From contig CM077151.1 of assembly GCA_039583875.1 (NCBI GenBank), positions 22,134,766 through 22,198,765 on the forward strand: a stretch of DNA of 64,000 bases, given 5' to 3'. Every line of letters begins with the position of its first letter. Position 1 is the stretch's first letter. A program made the position numbers and the translations under genes. Shown here in pieces: positions 11,579 to 21,530 of this stretch. The DNA is from Platanthera guangdongensis (Eukaryota > Streptophyta > Magnoliopsida > Asparagales > Orchidaceae). Under the pieces are notes generated by a model, which worked only from the letters and a program-made list of their open reading frames with translations, searched no databases and was not told where the DNA came from.

Positions 11579-12655
11579 CACCGAGTGACATCCAGCCCTG
11601 TCAACTTGGTGAGAGCCTGACAGCGGGATCTGCTCGGGGTCTGAGGTTGACACCGAGTGACATCCAGACATGTCAGCTAAGTGAGAGTCTGGCAGCGGGA
11701 TCTGCTCGGGGTGGGGTTGACATCGTCGAGTGAAATCCAGCCCTGCCAGCTAAATGAGAATCTGGCAGCGGGATCTGCTCGGGGTCTGAGGTTGACACCG
11801 AGTGACATCCAGCCCTGCCAGCTAAGTGAGGGCCTGGCAGCGGGATCTGCTCGGGGTCTAAGGTTGACACCGAGTGACATCCAGCTCTGCCAGCTAAGTG
11901 AGAGCCTGGCAGCGGGATCTACTCGGGGTCTAAGGTTGACACCGAGTGACATCCAGCCCTGTCAGCTAAGTGAGAGCCTGGCAACGGGATCTGCTCGGGG
12001 TCCGGGGTTGACACCGTCGAGTGACATCCAACCATGCCAGCTAAGTGAGAGCCTGGCAGTGGGATCTGCTCGGGGTCTAAGGTTGACACCGAGTGACATC
12101 CAGCCCTGCCAGCTAAGTGAGAGCCTGGCAGCGGGATCTGCTCGGGGTCTAAGGTTGACACCGAGTGACATCCAGCCCTGCCAGCTAAATGAGAGCCTGG
12201 CAGCGGGATCTGCTCGGGGTCCGGGGTTGACACCGAGTGACATCCAGCCCTGCCAGCTAAGTGAGAGCCTGGCAGCGGGATCTGCTCGGGGTCCGGGGTT
12301 GACACCGAGTGACATCCAGGCCTGCCAGCTAAGTGAGAGCCTGACAGCAGGATCTGCTCGGGGTCCGGGGTTGACACTGAGTGACATCCAGCCCTGCCAG
12401 CTAAGTGAGAGCCTGACAGCGGGATCTGCTCGGGGTCTGGGGTTGACACCGTCGAGTGACATTCAGCCCTGCCAGCTAAGTGAGAGTCTGACAGCGGGAT
12501 CTGCTCGGGGTCTGAGGTTGACACCGAGTGACATCCAGCTCTGTCAGCTAAGTGAGAGCCTGGCAACGGGATCTGCTCTGGGTCTAAGTTTGACAACGAG
12601 TGACATCCAACTCTGCCAGCTAAGTGAGAGCCTGACAGCGGAATCTGCTCGGGGT
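11579..12655 (+). repeat. Tat-A 72-bp tandem array (about 15 copies)
   Basis: Monomers of 72 bp with variants. The common core is CTGCCAGCTAAGTGAGAGCC followed by TGGCAGCGGGATCTGCTCGG. CTGCCAG and CTGGCAG form a 7-bp inverted repeat around a 12-nt loop. Some monomers carry a 3-nt insertion (ACCGTCGAG) that keeps the period a multiple of three. This produces long meaningless open frames on both strands. In element orientation it is a 3'-UTR array; here it abuts the gag stub directly. Confidence 0.95.
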
Positions 12656-12658
12656 CTA

Positions 12659-13055
12659 TCAAATCTCGGGTTCCCTGAACCCCTCTGGGACTGGGGCGGA
12701 AGAGACCAGCTCGCTGAAGGGGCTGCCTCCCCCTGCCGGGCGAGCCGGAGCATCCCGCGCGCCCATGTCGCCGAACCGGCCTCCACCTGCCGAGCCGGGG
12801 AAAAGCACGCGCCCGGGGAGCTCGCATCCCCTTCCTTCTTCTGCAACCTCCTTCCCAGCTCGCCTGTCGGGAGCCTCCTCGCCCAGAGACGGGGCAGCAG
12901 CAATTAGAATGGCTGGAGTCGAGCACTCGGCCCGTGCGCCGAGTGCGAACTTGACGAGGCTGAGTACCTTGTTCCTGAAATCCTCAAACATCCCCACCGT
13001 GGCCAGAGGTGGGGGGCGGCGAGTCCGACCTGTCAGATCCTTGTCCTCCTGTCAT
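12659..13055 (-). pseudogene. Tat-A gag stub
   Basis: Minus-strand frame from ATG at 13055 (MTGGQGSDR). After a frameshift near 13010 it continues as MFEDFRNKVLSLVKFALG down to SPFSELVSSAPVPEGFREPE, matching the first 130 or so residues of the Tat-C Gag. It then stops exactly where the tandem array begins. The capsid core, nucleocapsid and all pol are missing, so one deletion fused gag to the 3'-UTR repeats. Confidence 0.85.
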
Positions 13056-13091
13056 CGAGCTCGCTGAAGGTTTTCTGTGCTGACCACTCTT

Positions 13092-13107
13092 CACGCTCAC
13101 CGCACCA
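13092..13107 (-). other. Tat-A primer binding site
   Basis: On the minus strand TGGTGCGGTGAGCGTG lies 3 nt inside the 5' LTR end. Tat-B has TGGTGCAGTGAGCGTG at the same place. TGG start and position fit a tRNA 3' end; I have not assigned the tRNA. Confidence 0.75.
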
Positions 13108-13110
13108 AAA

Positions 13111-13990
13111 TGTTGAAACCGAAAACTCGGTCTCTCGTGGAGTCCACCTTTGAGGAAAGGGGTGATCGCGCACCTACTTCTCTCCTGCAAGCAAAACAAC
13201 AAAGAGAACAAAGTGAACAGGACCCAAGGACTCGGCAAGGAGGACCCACCACTCACCCAAAAGATCTTAGAACATTTCCCCTCCTTAGCCAAAGGCCGAG
13301 CTAAGCCTACCTCAAAAAGCGCTAAAAGACTAAGGAGCAAGTGAGAATGAAAGCGTGCTTTCTGAGGTGCCCCTTGGGTCTTATTTATATAATTCTGAGA
13401 ACGGCCTGCAAATAGCCAACCTCCGCTGTTTTGAACAGCTATGTGCAGTCCAACTTGGTCTGCCAACAGCGTAACTCCGTTGTTCTTACAGTCTATTCGC
13501 ACCCATGGGAAGGGCATCCAGATAATTTCACCTCTGGGCCCCACTGGGCCTGTCTCAGGGATATGGAGGTCAGCTCGCCACTACTCTCTTCTCGCATGGG
13601 GCAGGTGCGACCTGGCTCCCGCAGCTCGCCTTTTCCTCTTGCGCGAGCGTGAGCCAGGTCACCGCAACCCGCCAATGCCCATGCCGAGGCGGGCTGGCGG
13701 CCAGGTCGCCTGTAGGAGAGCGGGCTGGCGGCCAGGCTTAGAACTGTAATCATGGGAGCCCTGAAGGGAGGCTTGCCGGTCTGGACTAGTCAAGCTCAAC
13801 TTCGAACTCCGCTCGACGATTGGCGAGCGAGCTAGGGGGAAGGGGCCAGCTCGCGCGGCTCGCTCGCCTGATTTGGGCGGGAGCGAGCTGGCCACCTGCT
13901 GTCTGCCCGCATATTGTTCTGGTGCGGGCCGGGCGCCTTGGTCCGCTCGCCTGGCTTGGCGAACACACTCGGCGAACACGGGGTTGTACA
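13111..13990 (-). repeat. Tat-A 5' LTR (880 bp)
   Basis: Same ends as 6324-7203 and same length, followed by the duplicated CTCTG at 13991-13995. The minus-strand TATAAATA at 13389-13382 is the likely element promoter. Confidence 0.95.
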
Positions 13991-13995
13991 CTCTG

Positions 13996-14585
13996 ATCGA
14001 TAGACAGACCAAGATCATTAATTGGGGTTTGGGGAACAATATTAAGCGTTAAAATGAGGCGAATCTAACGCATTGGCCTCCTTCCATCAACGATGTCGGT
14101 AGAAGGTTTCCTCTCCTCACTCTGACAGCCATCCCGACTTCACACTGTTGTTGATTGTTGTCGACTCCAATGATTTCCTCCAGTAATCTGCCGACAGCAA
14201 TTGTTCCTCCTCTGCGCACGACTTTGAGATCGGACTGCTCTCTTGTGGTAACTTTGCCCGATTCTTGCTCAATTGATTAGTTTTAAATTTATGCACCCAC
14301 TTAAATAATTAAAAGTTCGTCCCAAACGTTCAATTACTTTCATTACAGTATTTCATAAATTATTGTTTGTGTTTTGCTTGTAGAAGATCGGATCTCACTA
14401 CGGTTCAACTCATAAGACACTTGATGGGCCGCACTCAAATAAAAACTTTAGCGAAGTTTGTCGCTCGAAAGTGATTTTGGCGCACTAAGTTTTGAAAATT
14501 CACCCTCTTGGCCTACTACATAAGTAAAATCGAACGCATAAAAAATTTATTTTCTAAAATCCCTAATTTTAGTTTACATTAACCA
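13996..14585. other. Interval without a supported gene
   Basis: Flank of Tat-A, AT-rich after 14270. No frame or RNA gene is recognisable. It precedes the chromovirus remnant and may be eroded internal sequence of that element or host DNA. Confidence 0.4.
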
Positions 14586-14588
14586 ACA

Positions 14589-15170
14589 TTGCATTCACCA
14601 TACATAACAGACACAACCACAATAGAGGAAGTAGATCGATCCCTGGAGACCAGAGAAAAAGTCATCGACATCCTGAAGCTCAATTTATTACAGACTCAAA
14701 ACCAAACGTGGGTGTTGGTTGATGAGAAACGAAGGGAATGGGTCTTAGAAGATGGCTCCTGGGCTTATGTTTGCATTCAACATTACAGACAAACCAATCT
14801 GTGATCTCATTGCTCACAAACTATCACCAAAATTCTTCGGCCCCTTCCAAGTTCTAGAGAAAATCAAAGTTGTTTCATATCACTTGAACCTTCCAAAGGA
14901 TGTCAAAATACACCCCACCTTCCATATATCCCAGTTGCGATGACACAGAGGCGCCATACCAGAACAGAGCATTCCTCTTCCTTCCATGGTGAACACTAAG
15001 GGCAATTTGATGATTGAACCTCTGGCGATTCTAAATTGGCGCATTGCATCCAAAAATGGTAAGGTGATCACTCAATTACTTGTGCAATGGCATAACTGGA
15101 CGGTGGCTAATGCAACTTGAGAAGATCTCAGGTCCTTGTGGCAGCACTATTGTGAATTTGTTCCTTGAGG
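14589..15170 (+). pseudogene. Chromovirus integrase C terminus and chromodomain remnant
   Basis: The first part ends [20 protein letters not shown], then after a frame change [15 protein letters not shown] and [12 protein letters not shown]. These are the typical end of a Ty3/gypsy chromovirus integrase (GPY/F-like region). An in-frame TGA at 14941 follows. Then come LAILNWRIASKNGKVITQLL, VQWHNWTVANAT, a stop, and EDLRSL, which match a chromodomain. Everything upstream (RT, RNase H, integrase core) is missing. Active members use the chromodomain to target chromatin. Confidence 0.75.
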
Positions 15171-15184
15171 ACAAGGAACAGTTG

Positions 15185-15540
15185 GAGGAGGGACTAATGA
15201 TGTGTTCAGAAGTATTCAGCAACCAAGATTTAATCAAATTGAATGGCAGTTGAAGTTGCCGCCAAAAGCTAAGCGAAAGACGTTGGCGGGAAGGAATAAA
15301 GTTTGAATTGTTGTTAGTTAGGAGTAATTTTGTAATTACTGCAGCTACGAGCTTATAAATGGTTGCTGGTGGAGCCTCGTAATGGAGCATCGTAACTATG
15401 TTGTTTTAAAATCTACTTTCTTCGGTTTTTCATCAAGTGTAATCGAGCAGCTAGATAAAAGATCTCCTGCGTAAGCTCATCTATTCGGGTTTTATCCGTA
15501 AGGCGAGCTGAATAAATTCAGATGCAATTCAATTCCCTGG
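15185..15540 (+). repeat. Probable 3' LTR of the chromovirus remnant
   Basis: After the polyprotein end a purine tract GGAGGAGGGAC at 15184-15194 (PPT-like) is followed by about 350 bp without coding potential, with TATAAATG near 15354. Neither boundary can be proven because no second copy is present. Confidence 0.4.
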
Positions 15541-15695
15541 TAGATCTTAAGCATTGAGTTTTGAGATTCATTCTAATCTCTCGCGTTGGAGTCCTCTTAG
15601 GGAAGAGATCGCATCATCCATCATACAATGCTCTAGTGCGGAGTTGTTGCCATGTGAGCCGAGATCAGACAACGATTGTAAGCCGAGGAACAATG

Positions 15696-15708
15696 GGCTC
15701 TGATACCA
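15696..15708 (-). other. Isolated primer binding site (initiator Met tRNA type)
   Basis: The minus strand reads TGGTATCAGAGCC, the usual plant LTR-element PBS. It is followed by about 50 open codons (QSPLFLGLQSLSDLG...) and no further gag. It looks like the leader of another minus-strand element truncated against the chromovirus fragment. Confidence 0.5.
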
Positions 15709-15920
15709 AGTCTTTACAATCATGGTGAAGGGTGAAAATTGGCGCTCAGAGCACCGTTTTTGGAGCAATAACATCTTAACTACATGCATAAAAAGAGATC
15801 AGAAGAAAGTAAAACTTTCTTGTGCGGGAGAAAGCCCCACTTGAAGAACAAGGCCGAAAGATCAAACTAAAATAATATAAACCTTCACGTTCATAATTTC
15901 CAATCTACATAGTTGAATCT

Positions 15921-16093
15921 TGTTAGAATGACAAAGGCCTTCTATTAATTAAGTGTAAACAATAGGTATGAGTACAAATATATAGGAAGAGAAGAGAAGA
16001 GAAATCCCAAATCTACAATGTGGGACTAAACCTAAAAACAACATGGGCTCATAAATGCAATGGGCTTTACAATGGGCTTGCACTATATTAACA
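15921..16093 (-). repeat. Copia-2 3' LTR
   Basis: Begins TGTTAGAATG and ends ATTAACA in plus coordinates (173 bp). It matches 33863-34044 apart from a few substitutions and short indels, including a 9-bp TTTACATGG-type duplication present only in the other copy. The purine tract on the minus strand (TGAGGGGATA at 16103-16094) abuts it. Confidence 0.93.
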
Positions 16094-16106
16094 TATCCCC
16101 TCAAAC

Positions 16107-16421
16107 TCACGGTGGATCATGAACCGAGAGTTTGCCAATAAGATATCGGAATCTAGCAGATGTGAGCGACTTGGTGAGGAAGTCCATTATTTGGTCTTCA
16201 GAGGCAATGAATGGTAGAGAAATGGTGTTGGCGAGGAACTCTTGGCGAGTGAAGTGACAATCAATTTCGATGTGTTTTGTTCGTTCATGAAACGCTGGGA
16301 TGAAGGCAATTTGTATAGCACTTCGATTATCACAGAACAAGGGAGTTGGCCCGAAGATCGATACACCAAGATCGTAGAAAAGACGGCGAAGCCAAACTAT
16401 CTCAACAGTAGTGGAAGCCAT
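16107..16421 (-). pseudogene. Copia-2 RNase H C-terminal part
   Basis: Frame with EIVWLRRLFYDLG, LFCDNRSAIQIA and FHERTKHIEIDCHFTRQEF, the C-terminal copia RNase H motifs. It ends shortly before the PPT. It is separated from the upstream half by a frameshift near 16400-16440. Confidence 0.85.
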
Positions 16422-17174
16422 GGCACGATACTCGGCTTCAGTGCTGGAGCGCGCAATGGAGTCCTGTTTCTTGCTACGCCAGGATATAAGAGAGTCACCC
16501 AGAAAGATACAGAGGTCAGAGTAGAGCGACGAGTTGTAACATCCCCCGCCCAGTCAGCATCTGAGAATGCTCGAAGGGAGAGTGTAGAAGTGGCATAGAG
16601 AAATAATGACCGGGTGACGAAGGTGCGCATGTAGCGAAGAATCCGGAGGACGCCGGCGTAGTGAACCGAGCAAGGAGCATGTACAAACTGGCTGACAAAG
16701 CTAACAGCATAGGCAATGTTAGGCCTAGTCATAGTGAGATAGACTAGCATCCTGACGAGGAGCAGATAGCGGGAGACATCTGGAAGAGGTTCTCCGTCAG
16801 TGGGGAGGAGTTTCAGATTGAGCTCGATCGGAGTATCAACTGTCCGGGTGTCAGTGAGAGCAGCAGCAGAGAGGATATCCGAGATGTACTTCTGTTGGGA
16901 AACTAAGATGCCTCGTTTGGACCGGGAGATTTCCATCCCAAGGAAATATCGGAGGGGCCCCATGTCCTTCATTTCGAACTGACGGTGGAGGTGTTGTTGA
17001 AGAGAGGCAATTGTGGCATGGTCATCCCCAGTGATAATCATATCATCAACATAAAGAAGGAGGATGGCACAACCCTGAGGAGAAGTTCGAGTGAACAGGG
17101 CATGATCAGTCTGCCTTTCAATGAACCCAGCCTTGAGAACAGTCATGCGGAAGCGCTAAAACCAAGCACGTGGG
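16397..17174 (-). pseudogene. Copia-2 RT C-terminal part and RNase H N-terminal part
   Basis: Carries ILLLYVDDMIITGDD (RT catalytic motif), MGPLRYFLGMEISRSKRG, then FSDADWAGD, the first RNase H acidic motif. A stop interrupts the segment near 17158. The right edge is the GCCTG target site of Tat-B, beyond which the RT resumes at 30165. Confidence 0.85.
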
Positions 17175-17179
17175 GCCTG

Positions 17180-17919
17180 TGTTGAAGCCAAAATTTGACT
17201 TCGACAAATGTTCGCAAAATAGGGGCGTAGCCGGCACCTACTTGGCCTAAGCTCCGACCTCCGACTGGTCGTGAAGGACTAAGAAAAACTGGCTCAAAGC
17301 CGCAGCAGGGAGGTCCCACCGCTTACCCGGAAGGTCATAGAGAGCTTCCCCTCCAAAGCCAAAAGCTGGGCTTGGAGTTCCTCAGAAGACAGTGCCGATG
17401 ATTCCCCTTAGGAGTCTTGAAAAAAATCCCTTCTGAAGAACCCCTATGGGCTTATTTATAGATTTCAGAATCTGAACTGCCAATAACAAAACTGCACCGG
17501 TCTGATATTACCAGGGTACCCTTGGCTTGGTCTGCCAACAGCCAAACTCCGCTGTTCTGAGAAGCTATATGCAGTCCACTAAGGGTAAAATGGTAAAAAT
17601 ACCCAGGGTAGAAGAGTAAAAACCCCTGTTTGACAGGGAAATATGAAAAAGGCCTCTTCTCGCCCTGGCGAGTGGAAAAGCCCCTGCCGGCGAGAGGGAC
17701 CCCACTGCCCGTCTCGCCGGCGCCTCTCGCTCTTTGCTGCGAGATCTTCTCGCTGCTGGAGGCTCTCTCGCCTCTGGGGATCCTCTCGCCTCTGGGTGGG
17801 GTATCTCGCCCATTGGAGAGTCAATCATCTCGCCGCTTGCGAGTGGACCCCCCTGGTCCCATTTGCTCATCTTGACCTATTTGCTTCTTGAGGGCTCTTT
17901 GCGAGCCCGAGATTGTACA
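17180..17919 (-). repeat. Tat-B 3' LTR (740 bp)
   Basis: Ends TGTTGAAGCC and GATTGTACA in plus coordinates. Same length as 29425-30164, with only scattered differences (for example CATAG/CACAG near 17337 and TTGAAAAAAATCC/TTCAAAAAAGTCC near 17415). Confidence 0.96.
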
Positions 17920-17939
17920 CAATCCCCGCTCTTTTTGAG
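17920..17939 (-). other. Tat-B polypurine tract
   Basis: The same 20-base minus-strand purine-rich sequence as in Tat-A and Tat-C, flush with the LTR. Confidence 0.85.
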
Positions 17940-18038
17940 ATTATTCTAAGCTCGAAAAGAAAGTTCAACCGAGGCTCGTTATTTAAGGCGCATTAAAAAA
18001 CGTATTTATGAGGAATCTTTTGAGGCCCCACCGGGGCC

Positions 18039-18046
18039 TATAAATA
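18039..18046 (+). promoter_or_regulatory. TATA box of antisense gene 1 (Tat-B)
   Basis: TATAAATA 79 bp before the ATG at 18118, in the same place relative to gene 1 as in Tat-A and Tat-C. Confidence 0.7.
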
Positions 18047-18117
18047 TATGACTCCTGCCCCGCACACCTGGCGCCCTGCTCTGCATATTCTTCTTCCCTA
18101 TCTTGAGTTCTTTTGGT

Positions 18118-19073
18118 ATGACGCACAGCCAGAGCTTCCGTGAACGTCTCGCACTGGTGCGAGAGCAGCACAAGGCCAACGTGGCTTCTTTTACCTCTTC
18201 TTTAGTTCGCCCTCTCCCCCCGTCGTCTCGCCTAAAAAAGACGAAGGCCGGTGGTCCGTCACCTGCCGCAGGAGATCTGTCTCGCGTCGCTTTGGAAACC
18301 ATCCCCACTCCTCATGCGTCTCCTAAGGAAAAAGAGGTGGGTACTTGCTTTTACCACTGTTATCTCCGCGACCGGGTGCTCTCTTTTGCTGACTAGTGTT
18401 TTTTCAGGGGGCTCTCGTGGTTCCGCAGCCCCCGAAGAGTCCGCGAGATGGTTCTGCTGCCCACTGCGAGGAGTTCGATTCGCAGCCCTCTTCTACTCCC
18501 CCAACTACTCCCAGCGAGAGGAGGAACGACCCTTCCCCGGCCGCCGATACCTCTCGCCATCCTGGTAAGGGACCTTCCCTCGCCCTTTTGAATCCCCTTT
18601 GCTATTCTCACTCCCTTCTGCGAGTGCCTCTTCCACCTTGCCTCTGCACCCCTTGCGCAGATTCTCGGGCCAACTCTCCTATTGAGGAGCAGCCAAAGCG
18701 ACTCTCCGTCTCGCCTCCTCCTGTAGACGGGATTGAAGACTATCTGGGTGACCCTTCAAATCCAGCGGAGATGAAGCGCAAGACGGCTGAGCTTTTTCGG
18801 AAGCACGCGCGCATCATCCACTCCTTGACGCTGGATAAGCAGGCCGCGGAGAAGCGCATCGAATCGCTGGAGAGCGAATGCGCTCGCCTATCTTCCGGAG
18901 CTAATGCCGAGCTAGATGTCGATGGTACCAACCCCGAGGCCATCATTAATGAGACCGATATGCAGCTCCGTCTCGCGCGTCGCGGTCTTGAATCCATTCG
19001 CTCCTTCCACTCGCGGAGTAGACCTCCCCGTGGGGGAGCTCGCGGTGGCCGCTGGGAATGGCGCCCGTACTGA
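18118..19073 (+). CDS. Antisense gene 1 (Tat-B), unrecognised protein, 3 exons
   Basis: Exons 18118-18336, 18408-18564 and 18661-19073 join in frame (219+157+413 nt) to 262 codons. Introns are GT-AG with T-rich 3' ends. I do not recognise the family. The protein is basic and Pro/Ser-rich in its first half (RPLPPSSRLKKTKAGG). It then has the conserved IEDYLGDPSNPAEMKRKTAE block, a helical stretch with Leu heptads, and a Gly/Arg tail RPPRGGARGGRWEWRPY. The second half aligns with Tat-A and Tat-C; the first half is diverged. The Arg/Gly tail could bind nucleic acid, which is inference only. Confidence 0.78.
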
Positions 19074-19359
19074 AGGATGTCCGTCTCGCTATTTGTCTTT
19101 TTCTTCTTCTCGTGAAAGTTGTAATAACAGTAGTCTTGCCAAAGTGTGTAGAGAACTTGGTGCCCGCGGGACGATCTCTGGGATATATATATTTTTATTA
19201 CTTAATTTTCATTCCTTTAACTCTCCTTTTAATTTATGCTATATATATATATATTTTTCCTGATTGCGCCGATCGAGATTTAGGAGAGAGAAAAGGACAT
19301 CGACTCTTCCTCTCCCCTTATGTTTTTTCTCGTCCATTAATCATTTGTTATGTATCAGT

Positions 19360-19367
19360 TATAAATA
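19360..19367 (+). promoter_or_regulatory. TATA box of antisense gene 2 (Tat-B)
   Basis: TATAAATA 167 bp before the gene 2 ATG at 19527, in an AT-rich stretch (19180-19370) unlike the GC-rich flanks. Confidence 0.65.
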
Positions 19368-19526
19368 TGCCTAGTCCGGGATTAGATACCGCACTTTCCA
19401 CTTCCGCTGTTACCCAAGCTCTTGGCTCTCTGACCCTTCCGTCTCGCCGGCCCCTCTCGCCTTCCTCTCTTGGATCTCTCGCCAATTTCTTCCTTTGTCT
19501 CGCCGAAAACCATTTCGCCAAAGAAG

Positions 19527-21530
19527 ATGGGTAAGAAGAACGTTGAGGAGGGTGAGGGGCGCAGCCGCTGTGGGAAGAGGTTTACCAACCATGACTTCCC
19601 GCTCGGCAGGCTCCCCCAAGAAGATCACGATAGGTTTGCCCGCGAGTACCTGGGGGAAGGGGTCGAGTCGCGTCCCCCCAAAGTCGGCGAGTGCATCAAT
19701 ACCTACTACTCGGGGGAACTCGCCTTCCCCGTATCGCATTTCGAGGCGGGGTTGCGGCTGCCCCTTTGGCCTGAGGTGAAGCAGGTCTTCAAATACTTTG
19801 GTGTCGTCCCGGCACAGTTCAACCCTAACGCCATCTCGGTGTTGATCGCCTTCGCCTGCTATATGCGTCGGGAGCGCATCGAGTTCAGCTTGACGGCCTT
19901 CCGCAAGCTTTTTATCTACCATGTCAACGCCGATGGCGTCTCGTACTTTACTGGGCAGGGGCTTAAGGTATGCGAGACGCCCAACAAGAACCATCATTGG
20001 CTCACTCGATTCGTCTTCATCCGGGGAGACCGAGCTGACTTCGGCGGCATCCCTCTCGCGCCGGTTTCTCCGCCAGAGAGTTTCTACGCCACTCCCCAAG
20101 TCAGTGGCCCAGAGAAGCTGTTGTGCGAGTACTTAGTCGGCAAGAATTTCGGGGTCAACTTCTTGCGGCGAGGTCTCGACTCGCTTCTCCCAGTGCTCCC
20201 AGGCGAAGGTATTCTTATCTTATCCTTTCGTTCTTCTCTTCTCGCTTATTTGTCGTTTCGCTTCTTTATAACCCCTGCTTGCTTTTAGGTGAGCGAATTG
20301 TTCCAGCGCTCCCTCCTTACAAGAGCAACATCCACCCCGCAAAGGGTCTTGATCTCGCCAACGCAGCGGCAGAGGCGGCGAGAGAGTCCCTGGCGGCCAT
20401 CCCGCCGAAGAGGCCCGGAGACGACACGGTCCCCTCTCGCTCCAGCCCTCCCAAGAAGAAGATGAAAAAGGCTGTAGTTATTTCCAAGGAAAGGAAGAAA
20501 GCTCCCCAAGGGAGCCCTATTTCTATAGGGGAAACTCCACCGCCCCTCTCGCCTAGCCACCAGGCCGTCTCGCCTACTCGCGGGACGGTACTCCCTGATC
20601 AACCTGTCGCCGCCTCCAACCTGCCTGCTACGGGATCCAACCCGCGAGCTGCTGTTTCTGAACAGGCGGCTGCCACCTCCTCTCGCGAAGGCGACTCCTC
20701 TGGCCGTCCCGCCCCCGCCTCTCATATGAATTACAACCTGGGTCCCGTGGTTCATGATGCTGTCGGCGACCCGGTTCTGTTGTGGGGGCGGGACGCCAAC
20801 CGTGTGTCCATCTCCACCCTCCTTCCACCTTGGAAGGAGCAAGAGGTCCCTACCAGCCATGCCTTCGTCATAGGGTACGGCCTCTATGGCGGCCTTGACG
20901 CCGTTTCGCCTGAAAGCGAGTCCACCAAGGATCTTGTGCTAAAAACTTCCCATCACCAAATGCGGGCCTTGGAGTTCTCGCACCGCTCCTCTCGCCGCCT
21001 CATTTACATCAATTCAAAGTGGAAGGCCAGCGAGGAGAACCTGGAGGCGGAGCGGGAGAAGTCCATCGGGCTAGCGAGAAGGTTATCTGATGCCGAGTCC
21101 CTACTCGCGAAGGCCCAAGGCGGCGTGGTAAGCCATAACTTTTTCCTTGGGTCTTTTTTTTTTCCCATCATTCTTGGCTAATTGCTAGGCCGTCCCGCAG
21201 GATGCCGAGACGGCGGAACAACTGCGCTCGCGCGTTGCGGCTTTGGAGGAGGAGGTCCGGGTATTGACAGCTGAGAACGCGCGCCTTCAGGCTGATGCTG
21301 CGTCGTCGTCTCGCCGCGAGCCCTTCCGGACACCTCCGCCACATTACTCTTACGAGGAAGTCGAGGAGCAGTGCCGAGACGCTGGTGTCCGTGCGGCAGA
21401 GCTGGTGCTGCAAATGATGAAGGATCTGGGGGTAGTGAAGGATGAATCCGAGACTGTAACTGCGCGCGACTTGGTCCCTGAACTTTATAGCGAGGAGAGC
21501 GATGATTCTTCATCTGGCGAGGAGGACTGA
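19527..21530 (+). CDS. Antisense gene 2 (Tat-B), Transposase_28-like protein, 3 exons
   Basis: Exons 19527-20208, 20289-21127 and 21201-21530 (682+839+330 nt) join in frame to 616 codons with no internal stop. Exon 1 holds the conserved block FEAGLRLPLWPEVKQVFKYF ... FNPNAISVLIAFACYMRRER ... FSLTAFRKLF, resembling Pfam Transposase_28, a plant family of unknown activity; no DDE triad is evident. Exon 2 has a basic cluster PPKKKMKKAVV (possible nuclear signal), a Ser/Pro-rich linker, a second conserved block and a coiled coil (EENLEAEREKSIGLARRLSD). Exon 3 continues the coiled coil (LEEEVRVLTAENARLQ) and ends in an acidic Ser-rich tail. A nuclear, oligomeric accessory factor is a reasonable inference. 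Confidence 0.82.

Larger units (their letters stand above)
6324..13990 (-). mobile_element. Tat-A: non-autonomous Ty3/gypsy (Tat-type) element, gag-pol deleted
   Basis: The element has two 880-bp LTRs (6324-7203 and 13111-13990) and is flanked by a perfect 5-bp duplication CTCTG at 6319-6323 and 13991-13995. PBS and PPT positions show that it reads on the minus strand. Inside, only the N-terminal part of gag survives, fused to a 72-bp tandem array. Protease, RT, RNase H and integrase are missing. The two opposite-strand genes seen in Tat-B and Tat-C are kept. It is therefore a deletion derivative that would need gag-pol from a relative. The LTRs show many scattered differences by eye, more than the Tat-B pair, so it is probably the older insertion. 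Confidence 0.92.

Noticed and set aside
11681..12907. Long open frames across the Tat-A array, 408 codons on the plus strand and 335 on the minus
   Set aside because: The 72-bp period is a multiple of three and happens to lack stops. The translations are a 24-residue repeat with no family resemblance, and both strands are open alike.
14589..14943. An active chromovirus
   Set aside because: Only the integrase end and chromodomain remain, with a frame change and in-frame stops; no RT or 5' LTR is present.
18004..18308. Minus-strand frame over Tat-B gene 1 exon 1
   Set aside because: No motif and no conservation in Tat-A or Tat-C, whereas the plus-strand exon splices in frame.
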